A stretch of DNA of 56,801 nt from Pseudomonadota bacterium (GTDB lineage Bacteria > Pseudomonadota > Gammaproteobacteria > Acidiferrobacterales > UBA6901), in assembly GCA_027364845.1 (NCBI GenBank), contig DAHXOO010000003.1, forward strand, positions 1 through 56,801. Reading direction: 5' to 3'. The notes below the pieces were generated by a model, which did no database searches, had not been told where the DNA came from, and saw nothing but the letters and a program-made list of their open reading frames with translations. Positions 48,935-56,801 of this stretch are shown here, in pieces. The number at the start of each line of letters is the position of its first letter. Position 1 is the first letter of the stretch. The position numbers were made by a program, and so were the translations under genes.

Positions 48935-49762
48935 TTATTGTTTTCCCAGAATTTCCGCAAGCTCGCGCGCGCGTTTGATCGCGGCGGTCACGGCATCATC
49001 GAACAGACGCCCAATGTGCCCATCTTCAAGTACCTGGACCGCACGTTCCGTCGTTCCCCCAGGCGAGGTGACCCGGTGACGCAGTTGGACAGGGTCTTCG
49101 CTTCCCTCGAGTGCCATCTTGGCGGCGCCATAGGCGGTTTCAATTGTCAGCAGTCGCGCGGTTGCAGCGTCAAGTCCATGCCGCACCGCCGCCCGTTCCA
49201 GTTCCTCCATCACCAAGAAAAAATACGCTGGTCCGCTGCCCGAAATGGCGGTAACAACGTCTATGAGGCTTTCGTCCTGGAGCCAGACGGTCACTCCAAC
49301 TGCGCGCAAGATGGATTCGGCCTCGTCCCGCTGTGCCTGAGTTACGAACCCATTCGCAAAGAGTCCGGCGGCACCTGAGCCGATGAGCGCCGCGGTATTG
49401 GGCATTACCCGTACGATGGCTAGCCCCCCGCCGAGCCAGCGCTGAATATCATCCACCCGTACGCCGGCGGCGATGGAAATGATCAACGGCTTGGTCTCTT
49501 GCACGCTAGTGGCAATGCCGCCTGCCACGCTTTTAAGCATCTGCGGCTTGACAGCCAGCACGACTACGTCCGCGCGGGCGGCTACCTCATCATTATTCTG
49601 GCAGGCAACAAGACCGAGCGTTTCAGTGACCGCCTGCCGCTGGCGCAGGTCCGGATCCGAAAGAATCAGGTCCTGCTTCTGCCAGCCGTTGGCGACCAAG
49701 CCGCCCGCAAGGCTGCGCGACATGTTGCCCGCACCGATAAATCCGATTAAATGATGGCTCAT
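48935..49762 (-). CDS. proC: Pyrroline-5-carboxylate reductase
   Basis: ProC reduces pyrroline-5-carboxylate to proline with NAD(P)H. The 275-residue protein has the Rossmann start IGFIGAGNMSRSLAGGLVAN, VVLAVKPQML, ISIAAGVRVDDIQRWL, the substrate-binding VTAISGSGPAYFFL and the C-terminal VTSPGGTTERAVQVLE. It is the first gene of proC-yggT-yggU. In most gammaproteobacteria a yggS gene lies between pilT and proC; here the 290-bp gap to pilT has none. Confidence 0.95.
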   Translation of the reverse strand: MSHHLIGFIGAGNMSRSLAGGLVANGWQKQDLILSDPDLRQRQAVTETLGLVACQNNDEVAARADVVVLAVKPQMLKSVAGGIATSVQETKPLIISIAAGVRVDDIQRWLGGGLAIVRVMPNTAALIGSGAAGLFANGFVTQAQRDEAESILRAVGVTVWLQDESLIDVVTAISGSGPAYFFLVMEELERAAVRHGLDAATARLLTIETAYGAAKMALEGSEDPVQLRHRVTSPGGTTERAVQVLEDGHIGRLFDDAVTAAIKRARELAEILGKQ

Positions 49763-49977
49763 TAGTTATTCAAAGAAATCCGTCCACCCGTTTTCCCAGT
49801 GTAGAACGACATGAGGGCCGAGCGAAAGCCCGCCATTTCTATGTCCGAGGAGCGCCGCAGCCGTGTCCGGCCCCAATCGACCATGGGCCCTGTCCAGGCC
49901 CCCGCTCATGGCCGAGCGACGGGGCCACGGTGGCGACCGCAGACCGACCGGCGGGTAGCACAGGGCCGCAGTCAGCC

Positions 49978-50005
49978 TTGTTTGTGAGCCTGCGCCCGTT
50001 ATACT
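49978..50005 (+). promoter_or_regulatory. Probable promoter of pilT-pilU
   Basis: TTGTTT (49978-49983) and TATACT (50000-50005) are separated by 16 bp, a fair sigma-70 promoter about 50 bp before the pilT ATG, followed by an A/T-rich initial stretch and AGGAG. Confidence 0.5.
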
Positions 50006-50052
50006 AAAAAAATACTCCACTATCAGAATACTCCGCCGACAGGAGATTATGC

Positions 50053-51132
50053 ATGGACATCGCCGAGTTGCTGGCGTTTGCCTACAAGCAGAATGCCTCG
50101 GATCTGCATTTATCCGCGGGTTTGCCACCCCTTATTCGTATCGATGGTGACGTTAAGCGTATAAATGTGGACCCGCTGGATGACCGTACTGTCCACAACA
50201 TGATCTACGATATCATGACGGACAAGCAGCAGAAGGATTACGAGGAATTTCTGGAAACTGATTTCTCGTTCGATCTGCCCAACATCTCCCGATTTCGCGT
50301 CAATGCCTTCAATCAGCAGCGTGGCCCGGGCGCCGTATTCCGCACCATTCCGTCCAAGGTCCTGACGCTGGAGCAGCTGGGGACTCCACCCAGCTTCAAG
50401 GAGATCTGCGACCAGCCTCGCGGCATCGTCCTGGTGACCGGTCCGACTGGTTCCGGCAAGTCCACCACGCTTGCGGCCATGGTCAACTACGTCAACGATA
50501 GCCGCCATGAGCATATCCTCACCATCGAGGATCCGATCGAATTCGTGCACGTAAGCAAGAACTGCCTGATCAACCAGCGCGAAGTGGGGCGCGACACCCT
50601 CGGTTTCAATAATGCGTTGCGCTCAGCCCTGCGCGAGGATCCGGACGTGATTCTCGTCGGAGAACTGCGCGATCTCGAAACCATCCGTCTCGCGCTTACT
50701 GCTGCTGAGACCGGGCATCTGGTATTCGGCACGCTGCATACCAGCTCGGCAGCCAAGACCGTGGATCGAATCGTAGATGTCTTTCCGGCGGCGGAAAAGG
50801 ATATGGTCCGCGCCATGCTTTCCGAGAGTCTGCGCGCTGTGATATCGCAAAGCCTGTTGAAGAAGCTGAGCGGGGGACGCATCGCGGCCCACGAGATCAT
50901 GATAGGGACACCTGCGATCCGGAATTTGATCCGGGAAAACAAGATCGCGCAGATGTATTCGGCAATGCAGACCAGCCAGGGGTTGGGCATGCAGACGCTG
51001 GATCAGTGCCTCATGGAAATGGTTCGCAATCGCCTGGTTAGCCTTGAGGAAGCCCGCTCATACGCGGCAAACAAGGACAACTTTGCTGGCGCCACGATGA
51101 GTAGCGGTACCGCAACCGGAGGAAAACGATAG
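50053..51132 (+). CDS. pilT: Type IV pilus retraction ATPase PilT
   Basis: PilT is the hexameric motor that depolymerises type IV pili, driving twitching motility. The 359-residue protein has the PilT N-domain (ASDLHLSAGLPPLIRIDG), Walker A GPTGSGKST (about residues 135-143), the Asp box and Walker B (DPDVILVGELRDLETI), the His box (GHLVFGTLHTSSA) and the retraction-specific AIRNLIRE motif. AGGAG precedes the ATG. Its stop is directly followed by pilU. Confidence 0.95.
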   Translation: MDIAELLAFAYKQNASDLHLSAGLPPLIRIDGDVKRINVDPLDDRTVHNMIYDIMTDKQQKDYEEFLETDFSFDLPNISRFRVNAFNQQRGPGAVFRTIPSKVLTLEQLGTPPSFKEICDQPRGIVLVTGPTGSGKSTTLAAMVNYVNDSRHEHILTIEDPIEFVHVSKNCLINQREVGRDTLGFNNALRSALREDPDVILVGELRDLETIRLALTAAETGHLVFGTLHTSSAAKTVDRIVDVFPAAEKDMVRAMLSESLRAVISQSLLKKLSGGRIAAHEIMIGTPAIRNLIRENKIAQMYSAMQTSQGLGMQTLDQCLMEMVRNRLVSLEEARSYAANKDNFAGATMSSGTATGGKR

Positions 51133-52245
51133 ATGATCTTCAGCGACCTCCTGAAGCTCATGGTCCACAAGAAGGCCTCGGACCTGTTTATTACTGCCGG
51201 TGTCCCTCCATCAATTAAGATTGACGGGAAGGTCACACCGGTCACGAAGCAGGCATTGACGCCGGAACAGGCGCGCGCTTTCACCTATGGGATCATGACC
51301 GAGGAGCAGCGCCGCCAGTTCGAGGCGACCAGCGAATGCAACTTTTCGATCAACCCCAAGGAAATCGGCCGGTTTCGCGTCAATGTGTTCATGCAGCAGG
51401 GCTATGTGGGTATGGTGCTGCGGACTATCGAGAGCAAGATCCCCCGCTTTGACGAGCTCAATTTGCCCAAGGTGCTCGCCGACATCGCACTCACCAAGCG
51501 CGGCTTGGTGATCTTTGTCGGTGCGACGGGTTCTGGAAAGACCACATCGCTCGCCGCCATGATCGGCTATCGCAACGAATACAGCTACGGCCACGTGATA
51601 ACCATCGAGGACCCGATCGAGTTCGTGCACGAACCCCGTAACTGCATTATCACGCAGCGTGAGGTAGGCGTGGACACAGAGTCTTTTGACGCCGCGCTCA
51701 AGAACACGTTACGCCAGGCGCCAGACGTGATTCTGATCGGTGAGATTCGTTCGCGCGAGACGATGGACTATGCCATCGTTTTTGCCGAGACTGGACACCT
51801 GTGTTTGGCAACACTGCATGCAAACAGCGCGAATCAGGCGCTTGATCGCATCATTAACTTCTTCCCCGAGGACCGACGCAGCCAGTTGCTGATGGACCTG
51901 TCGCTCAATCTCAAGGCGGTAGTGTCGCAGCGCCTGATCCCGATGAAGGTGGGGAAAGGGCGGGTTCCGGCAGTCGAGGTCATGATCAACTCGCCGCTCA
52001 TTGCCGACCTGATCCTGAAAGGCGAGGTCCATGGCATCAAGGAGCTGATGGCGAGGTCGACCGAGATCGGCATGCAGACCTTTGACCAGTCGCTGTTCAG
52101 CCTTTACGAGAGCGGTCTCGTCAGTTATGACGATGCCCTGCGTAATGCCGATTCTGTCAACGATCTGCGGCTGCGCATAAAGCTCGAAGGCAAGGAGGCA
52201 AAGGGCCAGGAGTTGGGTGATTCTATGCGCAATGTGACCTATTGA
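51133..52245 (+). CDS. pilU: PilT-dependent retraction ATPase PilU
   Basis: PilU is a PilT paralogue that adds force to pilus retraction. The 370-residue protein has ASDLFITAGVPPSIKIDG, Walker A GATGSGKTTS, the Asp box IEDPIEFVHEPRN, Walker B APDVILIGEIRSRETM, His box GHLCLATLHANSA and a long C-terminal tail (LRLRIKLEGKEAKGQELGD) usual for PilU and absent from PilT. Its ATG follows the pilT stop without a gap, so they are one transcript. A hairpin follows the stop. Confidence 0.94.
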   Translation: MIFSDLLKLMVHKKASDLFITAGVPPSIKIDGKVTPVTKQALTPEQARAFTYGIMTEEQRRQFEATSECNFSINPKEIGRFRVNVFMQQGYVGMVLRTIESKIPRFDELNLPKVLADIALTKRGLVIFVGATGSGKTTSLAAMIGYRNEYSYGHVITIEDPIEFVHEPRNCIITQREVGVDTESFDAALKNTLRQAPDVILIGEIRSRETMDYAIVFAETGHLCLATLHANSANQALDRIINFFPEDRRSQLLMDLSLNLKAVVSQRLIPMKVGKGRVPAVEVMINSPLIADLILKGEVHGIKELMARSTEIGMQTFDQSLFSLYESGLVSYDDALRNADSVNDLRLRIKLEGKEAKGQELGDSMRNVTY

Positions 52246-52259
52246 TTGGAGCGCGATGC

Positions 52260-52280
52260 CTGCCGGCGCCACGCCGGCAG
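52260..52280 (+). terminator. Hairpin after pilU
   Basis: A perfect 9-bp stem (CTGCCGGCG / CGCCGGCAG) with a 3-nt loop begins 14 bp after the pilU stop. No T-tract follows, so termination by itself is uncertain. Confidence 0.45.
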
Positions 52281-52519
52281 CGGCGGTCGGCAGGGTGTAG
52301 CCACGAAATTCGGTTCAGAGCGACAGCTATGCGGCCCCGGCCCGGGGCGGAACTGGCGGGCGACACCCAGTCACGCAGTTGCCGGCCGATTTATGCGGTG
52401 GTGGTGAATTTTCCGATAAAGATCACGCTGTGCCGCGTCTTATCCCGGCGCATTCAGAATGCGGTGCGGCCGGGTTGGCTTGACCCAAAAGGGTTAGACT
52501 GCGATGTCGGGGCTGGACG

Positions 52520-53800
52520 TCACTTGGCTTCGAAAACGAGTTTTCCGCCAACCAGGGTATGGGTTACCGTGCCGCGGAATTCCCATCCTAGAAAGGGGCT
52601 GTTGTGCCCACGGCTCGTGAACCGGTCGACTGACTGGATCCATCGAGCCTCCGGATCCAGTATGCACAGGTCTGCGGTAGCACCGATACCGAGATGACCG
52701 GCGTCGATGCCAAGAATCTGGGCAGGTTTGCTGGTGAGCAGGGCAATCGCCTCGACTAAACTCAAAATCCCCTGATCCACCAGTTTGAGGGTGAGTGGCA
52801 AAAGCGTCTCCAGGCCCGAAATTCCAGGTTCCGACTCGGCGAACGGGGCAAGCTTGGCATCCGGTTCGTGCGGCTGGTGATCCGAGCAGATGGCCGATAT
52901 AACGCCACTCTTCAATGCTTGCCGCAGGCCGTCCCGATCGCGACCTGCGCGCAGTGGTGGAAGCACATGGCACTGTGTGTTGAAGAATCCGATGTCGTGC
53001 TCAGTCAGATGGAGGTGGTGGGCGGTCACGTCCGCGCTGACCGCCAAGCCTTGTTCCTGGGCTGCCGCGACCATCGCAACGGCGCGCACGCTGGACAGCT
53101 GGCAGAAGTGGGCACGCACCCCGGTTTGCTCGACCAGGGCCAGATCGCGTGCCACTCCGGCTGTTTCCGCTGCTTCGGGTATGCCGGGCAGGCCAAGACG
53201 CGTACTCACCTCCCCTTCGTGCACGCAACCGCTGTTGCGCAACCATGGATCTTCCGGATGCAGGAACACTGTCAGATCGAAGCTCGCCGCGTATTCCATG
53301 GCACGTCGCATGACGAGGGTGTCGGTGACAGGCTCAAGCGCGTTGCTGAAGCCCACACAACCGGCTTCGTCAAGCGCGGCCATGTCTGTGAGCAGTTTTC
53401 CCTGCAGTCCTTGGGTCAGGGCGCCGAGCGGATGCACGAACGCAAGGCCGAAACGCCAGGCACGCTGCTGGATCATCTGGGCCATGGCCGGGGTATCGAT
53501 TACCGGATAGGTGTCGGGCGGGCAGCACAGGGTGGTGATGCCGGCGCACACTGCGGCGCGAGTCTCGCTCTCTATCGTTGCCTTGTACTCCAGGCCAGGC
53601 TCGCGCAGACGTGCACGCAAATCAATGAGACCCGGAAACACCAGCTTGCCGCGGGCATCCAGGGTTTGCTCGGCGCGGAATCCTATTGGTGCTGTGCCGA
53701 CACCCACGACGAAACCCTGTTCGCCGATAAAGAGGCCACACTCCCCATCAACACCGTTAGCGGGATCGACGACGTGTCCGCCGGTGATTGCGATTTTCAT
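52520..53800 (-). CDS. pyrC': Dihydroorotase-like PyrC' (probably inactive partner of PyrB)
   Basis: The 426-residue protein has the class I dihydroorotase fold, but the usual metal motif HxHxREPG reads [10 protein letters not shown], so both histidines are arginine (R62 and R64). Later motifs are partly kept: [21 protein letters not shown] and [14 protein letters not shown]. In Pseudomonas an inactive PyrC' of this sort is a structural partner of PyrB, and an active dihydroorotase is encoded elsewhere. It overlaps pyrB by 4 bp (ATGA), supporting a PyrB-PyrC' complex with dodecameric architecture by analogy. Confidence 0.9.
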   Translation of the reverse strand: MKIAITGGHVVDPANGVDGECGLFIGEQGFVVGVGTAPIGFRAEQTLDARGKLVFPGLIDLRARLREPGLEYKATIESETRAAVCAGITTLCCPPDTYPVIDTPAMAQMIQQRAWRFGLAFVHPLGALTQGLQGKLLTDMAALDEAGCVGFSNALEPVTDTLVMRRAMEYAASFDLTVFLHPEDPWLRNSGCVHEGEVSTRLGLPGIPEAAETAGVARDLALVEQTGVRAHFCQLSSVRAVAMVAAAQEQGLAVSADVTAHHLHLTEHDIGFFNTQCHVLPPLRAGRDRDGLRQALKSGVISAICSDHQPHEPDAKLAPFAESEPGISGLETLLPLTLKLVDQGILSLVEAIALLTSKPAQILGIDAGHLGIGATADLCILDPEARWIQSVDRFTSRGHNSPFLGWEFRGTVTHTLVGGKLVFEAK

Positions 53801-54792
53801 TCCGTGCGCCTCGTTTCTGCTGGCGCCGGGCTGGCCGCAGGCCCGCCCATGATGAGGGCCATGATCGCCATGCGCACGGCTATGCCATTGGTCACCTGCG
53901 GGAGGATGACCGATTGAGGACCATCTGCGACTGCGGAATCGATCTCCAGCCCACGGTTCATTGGCCCCGGATGCATGACAATGACGTCCGGCTTGGCAAA
54001 GGCGAGTTTCTGCGGTGTCAGTCCGTACAGGTTGAAGTATTCTTGTTCGCTCGGAATCAAGGCGCCGTTCATGCGTTCACGCTGAAGTCGCAGCATGATG
54101 ATGACATCAACGCCGTCCAGGCCGGACTTTATGTCGGTGAATACCCGCACTCCTAGTTTTTCGATCGCAGTAGGCAGCAGTGTCTTTGGAGCCACTACCC
54201 GTACTTCGGCAGCGCCGAGCGTGGTAAGAGCGTGGATCTGGGAACGCGCCACGCGTGAGTGCAGGATGTCACCCACAATGGCGACCTGCAGATTCTCAAA
54301 CGGCCCCTTGTAGCGACGGATCGTAAACATGTCGAGCAGTCCCTGAGTCGGGTGCGCGTGGCGACCGTCACCAGCGTTGATAATATGTACATGCGCGGGA
54401 ACGTGCTGGGCGATCAGGTGTGCGGCGCCGGACTCCCGGTGACGCACCACGAACAGATCGGTATGCATCGCCTCCAAATTGCGTACCGTGTCGAGCAGGG
54501 TTTCCCCTTTGGTGGCGGAAGAGGCAGCGGGATTGAGGTTGATTACGTCGGCCGACAGTCGCTTGGCGGCTATCTCGAAGGTTGTGCGTGTCCGCGTGCT
54601 GGACTCAAAAAAAAGATTCACCACGGTTTTGCCGCGCAGCAGCGGCAGCTTCTTGATCTCGCGCTCGCCTACCGAGATAAACGATTCGGCTGTGTTGAGA
54701 ATCTCGACTATTGTCTGTCGCGGAAGTCCTTCAATGGTAAGCAGGTGGCGCAGGCGGCCCTGGCCGTCGAATTGCAGGTCACTGCGCGTCAA
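53797..54792 (-). CDS. pyrB: Aspartate carbamoyltransferase catalytic subunit
   Basis: PyrB joins carbamoyl phosphate and aspartate in pyrimidine synthesis. The 331-residue protein has the carbamoyl-phosphate loop [19 protein letters not shown] (about residues 60-78), [22 protein letters not shown], the aspartate loop LRLQRERM and [12 protein letters not shown]. It sits between pyrR (4-bp overlap) and pyrC' (4-bp overlap), so all three are translationally coupled. Confidence 0.95.
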   Translation of the reverse strand: MTRSDLQFDGQGRLRHLLTIEGLPRQTIVEILNTAESFISVGEREIKKLPLLRGKTVVNLFFESSTRTRTTFEIAAKRLSADVINLNPAASSATKGETLLDTVRNLEAMHTDLFVVRHRESGAAHLIAQHVPAHVHIINAGDGRHAHPTQGLLDMFTIRRYKGPFENLQVAIVGDILHSRVARSQIHALTTLGAAEVRVVAPKTLLPTAIEKLGVRVFTDIKSGLDGVDVIIMLRLQRERMNGALIPSEQEYFNLYGLTPQKLAFAKPDVIVMHPGPMNRGLEIDSAVADGPQSVILPQVTNGIAVRMAIMALIMGGPAASPAPAETRRTE

Positions 54793-55286
54793 TCGGCCAC
54801 CTGCTGGAGTGTGAGCACGAGGGGTTCGGGACCAACAAGCTTGATATGTTCACTTTTCCCGAGTTTCAACGTGTGTCCGATCACCTGGGCTTCAATCGGC
54901 AGCTCGCGTCCGTCGCGGCAGATCAGCACCGCCAGGCTCACCGATGCGGGACGGCCATAGTCGAAAATTTCGTTCAGCGCGGCGCGCACGGTTCGCCCGG
55001 TGTGCAACACGTCGTCCACCAGAATCACGTGGCGGTCCTCCAGGTTCACCGGCAAATTGGAGGTTTTCACCTGGGGATTGACGCCTACCCGGGTGAAGTC
55101 GTCTCGGTAAAACGAAATGTCCAGGGTTCCGAGGAGGTCGGTCAGACCGAGGGCCCGGTGCAGGCGCGTCGCGACCCAGACCCCGCCGGTATGGACCCCG
55201 ATCATAATGGGGTTGAGCGCAAGCCGCGGCTTGAGCTCGTCTGCCATGTATGCCAGCGTGGCTTCGATATCAATGGTCTGAAGCAT
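54789..55286 (-). CDS. pyrR: PyrR bifunctional pyrimidine regulator/uracil phosphoribosyltransferase
   Basis: PyrR proteins bind pyr mRNA to control attenuation in Gram-positives and have weak uracil phosphoribosyltransferase activity; their role in gammaproteobacteria is less clear. The 165-residue protein has [30 protein letters not shown] and the PRPP motif [21 protein letters not shown] took the ATG giving [14 protein letters not shown], which aligns with the Pseudomonas start; ATGs three or seven codons earlier are possible. The start lies inside the 3' end of ruvX. Confidence 0.9.
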   Translation of the reverse strand: MLQTIDIEATLAYMADELKPRLALNPIMIGVHTGGVWVATRLHRALGLTDLLGTLDISFYRDDFTRVGVNPQVKTSNLPVNLEDRHVILVDDVLHTGRTVRAALNEIFDYGRPASVSLAVLICRDGRELPIEAQVIGHTLKLGKSEHIKLVGPEPLVLTLQQVAD

Positions 55287-55713
55287 GTCTTGCATCTCTC
55301 TGCTCATCGAGAAACGCCTGCAAAATCGTTTGCGCCGCCAGCATGTCAAGTTTCGATTTGTGCTGTTTCGCGGGCACGCCGGCTTCCACGAGAACGTACT
55401 TTGCCGCCACCGAGGTGAGCCGCTCGTCAACCATATGCACAGGGAGATTGTATCGGGCCCGCAACCGATTACCAAACTTCTTCGCGGCACGCGTCATGTC
55501 GTTCTCGCTGTCGTCCATGTTTAGCGGCAGCCCAACCACCAGGGCGCACGGCTGCCACTCTTCGATCAATCGCGTAATGTGGGTCCAGTCCGGCAGTTCG
55601 TTGCGTGCGGCAACCGTATCCAGTGCTTGGGCTAGGCGTGCCGCAGACCGGCCGACCGCCACGCCAATGTGTTTCTTGCCAAAATCGAAGCCGAGATAGG
55701 TGCTGACCTTCAA
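55270..55713 (-). CDS. ruvX: Pre-16S rRNA nuclease / Holliday-junction resolvase-like RuvX (YqgF)
   Basis: YqgF/RuvX is an RNase H-fold protein needed for maturing the 5' end of 16S rRNA. The 147-residue protein has the catalytic Asp in YLGFDFGKKHIGVAVG, the second acid region VVGLPLNMDDSEND and VHMVDERLTSVAA, followed by HKSKLDMLAAQTILQAFL. It overlaps yqgE by 4 bp at its start and pyrR at its end, the classical order. Confidence 0.94.
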   Translation of the reverse strand: MKVSTYLGFDFGKKHIGVAVGRSAARLAQALDTVAARNELPDWTHITRLIEEWQPCALVVGLPLNMDDSENDMTRAAKKFGNRLRARYNLPVHMVDERLTSVAAKYVLVEAGVPAKQHKSKLDMLAAQTILQAFLDEQRDARHASDH

Positions 55714-56276
55714 GCGTGGCCCGCTTCTTCGGACAGAGCCGCGAGGTCTATTATGCCCAGCAGGTTTGCTGCGGCCCCCCAGCGCTGTTCCGGCGGCATG
55801 TCGAATAAAATCGACCGGTCTGCCGGTCCGCTGAGCCAGGCGTTCTCGGCAATTTCGCGTTCCAGCTGGCCCGGCGCCCAGCCGGCGTAGCCGAGGGCCA
55901 GAAAGGAACGCCGTGGTCCGCGGTTCTGGGCAAGAGCCACCAGTATGTCGCGCGAGGTCGATACGCCGAGCGTATCGGAGACGGGGAGGGTGGATTCCCA
56001 GTTCCCGAGCGGCTCATGCACGACGAAGCCGCGGTTGCCCTGTACCGGTCCTCCGAGGTGCACAGGGAGACCCAGCGGCGCTGTCTCGTTGTCCTCGATG
56101 TCCATTTGCTGGAGGATCTGGCGCAGGTGCAGGTCGGCTGGGCGGTTGATGATCAGGCCCATGGCGCCGTCCCTCGAGTGCTCGCAGATTAGCGTCACCG
56201 TGCGGGAGAAATTCGGGTCCGCGAGGTTCGGCATCGCGATCAGAAAATGGTTCGCTAGAGAAGCTATGTCGTTCAT
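55710..56276 (-). CDS. yqgE: YqgE/AlgH family protein
   Basis: YqgE (AlgH in Pseudomonas) is a conserved cytosolic protein of uncertain biochemical role that has been linked to regulation of alginate. The 188-residue protein has NHFLIAMPNLADPNFSRTVT, the GAMGLIINRPADL motif, PVHLGGPVQGNRGFVVH and LALGYAGWAPGQLE. The ATG at 56276 gives MNDIASLANHF; one two codons earlier is equally possible. It is coupled to ruvX by a 4-bp overlap. Confidence 0.92.
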   Translation of the reverse strand: MNDIASLANHFLIAMPNLADPNFSRTVTLICEHSRDGAMGLIINRPADLHLRQILQQMDIEDNETAPLGLPVHLGGPVQGNRGFVVHEPLGNWESTLPVSDTLGVSTSRDILVALAQNRGPRRSFLALGYAGWAPGQLEREIAENAWLSGPADRSILFDMPPEQRWGAAANLLGIIDLAALSEEAGHA

Positions 56277-56329
56277 GGGCATAGTATCGGACAGGGCGCG
56301 GCACTGGCGCAAGTCGCGTGGCGGCCGCG

Positions 56330-56801
56330 CTAGGGCTTCGCACTCGTAACGGTCGCATCCGCGAACTTCCAGGTACGGATAATGTGCAGGATATCCGTGT
56401 CGACGCGGATATTTGGCGGTAGCGGTGCAAATGGTGCTGCCAGACTGACGATCCGGATGGCGGCATCGTCCAGCACTTTGTGTCCCGAACTGCGCAGTAC
56501 CCTGACCCGATAGAGGCTACCGTTAGAACGGATTGCCACATCCAGCACCAAGTCGCCCGAGATATGCCGCTGAATTGCCTGCGCCGGATAGTTCAAGTTG
56601 CCTATACGTTCGACCTTTGCGACCCACGCATCCATATAAGCCGCGTACTTGTATTTCAGCGTGCGCGCGTCGATGTACTTCTGGCGTGGAAGTTTCTCGT
56701 ATTGCTGCCAGGAATGGCTGATCTCTGCGCTCAGGTGGGCGCGCTCTCGCTCCAGCTGCGCCAGCTCGGTAAGACCGGGGGAGGCGTGACCGGTTTGCTT
56801 G
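56330..56801 (-). CDS. TonB C-terminal domain protein (5' part beyond window)
   Basis: About 156 codons are visible before the right edge. The C-terminal 100 residues are a TonB-type energy-transducer domain (IGNLNYPAQAIQRHISGDLV, LDVAIRSNGSLYRVRVLRSS, HKVLDDAAIRIVSLAAPFAP, IIRTWKFAD). They are preceded by a charged helical linker (ELAQLERERAHLSAEIS, QKYIDARTLKYKYAAYMDAW). The membrane anchor lies off the edge. TonB proteins transmit proton-motive force to outer-membrane transporters; this one is often found beside yqgE. The stop is 53 bp before the yqgE start. Confidence 0.88.
   Translation of the reverse strand, partial: KQTGHASPGLTELAQLERERAHLSAEISHSWQQYEKLPRQKYIDARTLKYKYAAYMDAWVAKVERIGNLNYPAQAIQRHISGDLVLDVAIRSNGSLYRVRVLRSSGHKVLDDAAIRIVSLAAPFAPLPPNIRVDTDILHIIRTWKFADATVTSAKP

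Noticed and set aside
49766-50128. 120-codon minus-strand frame between proC and pilT, considered as a yggS remnant
   Set aside because: Its translation shows no YggS motif, and it overlaps the pilT start.
1-56801. tRNA, rRNA, CRISPR arrays, insertion sequences or att sites
   Set aside because: I saw no cloverleaf with a TTCRA arm, no regularly spaced repeats, no transposase or integrase, and no flanking direct repeats.

Overview
The window reads as a chromosomal segment of a chemolithoautotrophic, sulfur-oxidising gammaproteobacterium. The basis is the set sat-aprB-aprA with a QmoAB/HdrCB module (APS pathway of sulfite oxidation), CbbQ/CbbO (RuBisCO activase parts), and gammaproteobacterial housekeeping synteny (lptD-surA-pdxA next to amgK-murU; pilT-pilU next to proC-yggT-yggU; tonB-yqgE-ruvX-pyrR-pyrB-pyrC'). 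An Acidiferrobacter/Sulfuricaulis-like lineage is a reasonable guess, but it is inference only. I see no rRNA, tRNA, CRISPR array, insertion sequence or prophage. The one clear mobile element is an intein.

Layout. 1-4.8 kb (minus): lptD-surA-pdxA, the outer-membrane LPS port, its periplasmic chaperone and B6 synthesis; pdxA is cut by the left edge. 4.9-7.1 kb (plus): amgK-murU, MurNAc recycling, plus an unknown 148-residue protein. 7.3-12.2 kb (minus): a split B12-dependent ribonucleotide reductase (nrdJa with a 440-residue LAGLIDADG intein, then nrdJb) behind a NrdR-box-like palindrome; downstream are two tandem terminators and a 26-codon Lys/Ala-rich gene with a very good ribosome site. 12.3-18.1 kb (minus): archease-rtcB-pncA-pncB-polX, joining RNA ligation, NAD salvage and a repair polymerase. 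18.7-21.8 kb (minus): cbbQ-cbbO, with an out-of-frame second copy of the cbbQ 3' end and no RuBisCO gene in view.

22.1-35.5 kb is the sulfur region. On the plus strand: qmoA-qmoB-hdrC-hdrB and a small unknown gene. On the minus strand: tetR, a frameshifted small gene and tusA, read in that order. Then comes an FNR-type [4Fe-4S] regulator (plus) and sat-aprB-aprA (minus) ending at a strong intrinsic terminator, followed by a cysteine-cluster protein. Sulfite would be oxidised to APS by AprAB, with electrons leaving through QmoAB/HdrCB, and Sat would convert APS to sulfate and ATP. TusA would supply a sulfur-carrier thiol. FNR suggests oxygen-responsive control.

36-43 kb: moaD-moaE, a DUF4124-like coiled-coil protein, a TauE/SafE permease, a bactofilin, pyrE, xthA, a glutaredoxin and ampG (muropeptide permease, which complements amgK-murU). 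43.7-48 kb: a secreted Sel1-repeat protein behind a near-perfect sigma-54 promoter, a secreted protein of unknown function, and a dynamin-like GTPase whose 3' coding end contains the terminator of the converging gene. 48-52.3 kb: proC-yggT-yggU (yggS is absent from its usual place) and pilT-pilU. 52.5 kb to the end (minus): tonB-like (cut by the right edge), yqgE, ruvX, pyrR, pyrB and a dihydroorotase-like subunit whose HxH metal motif is RxR.
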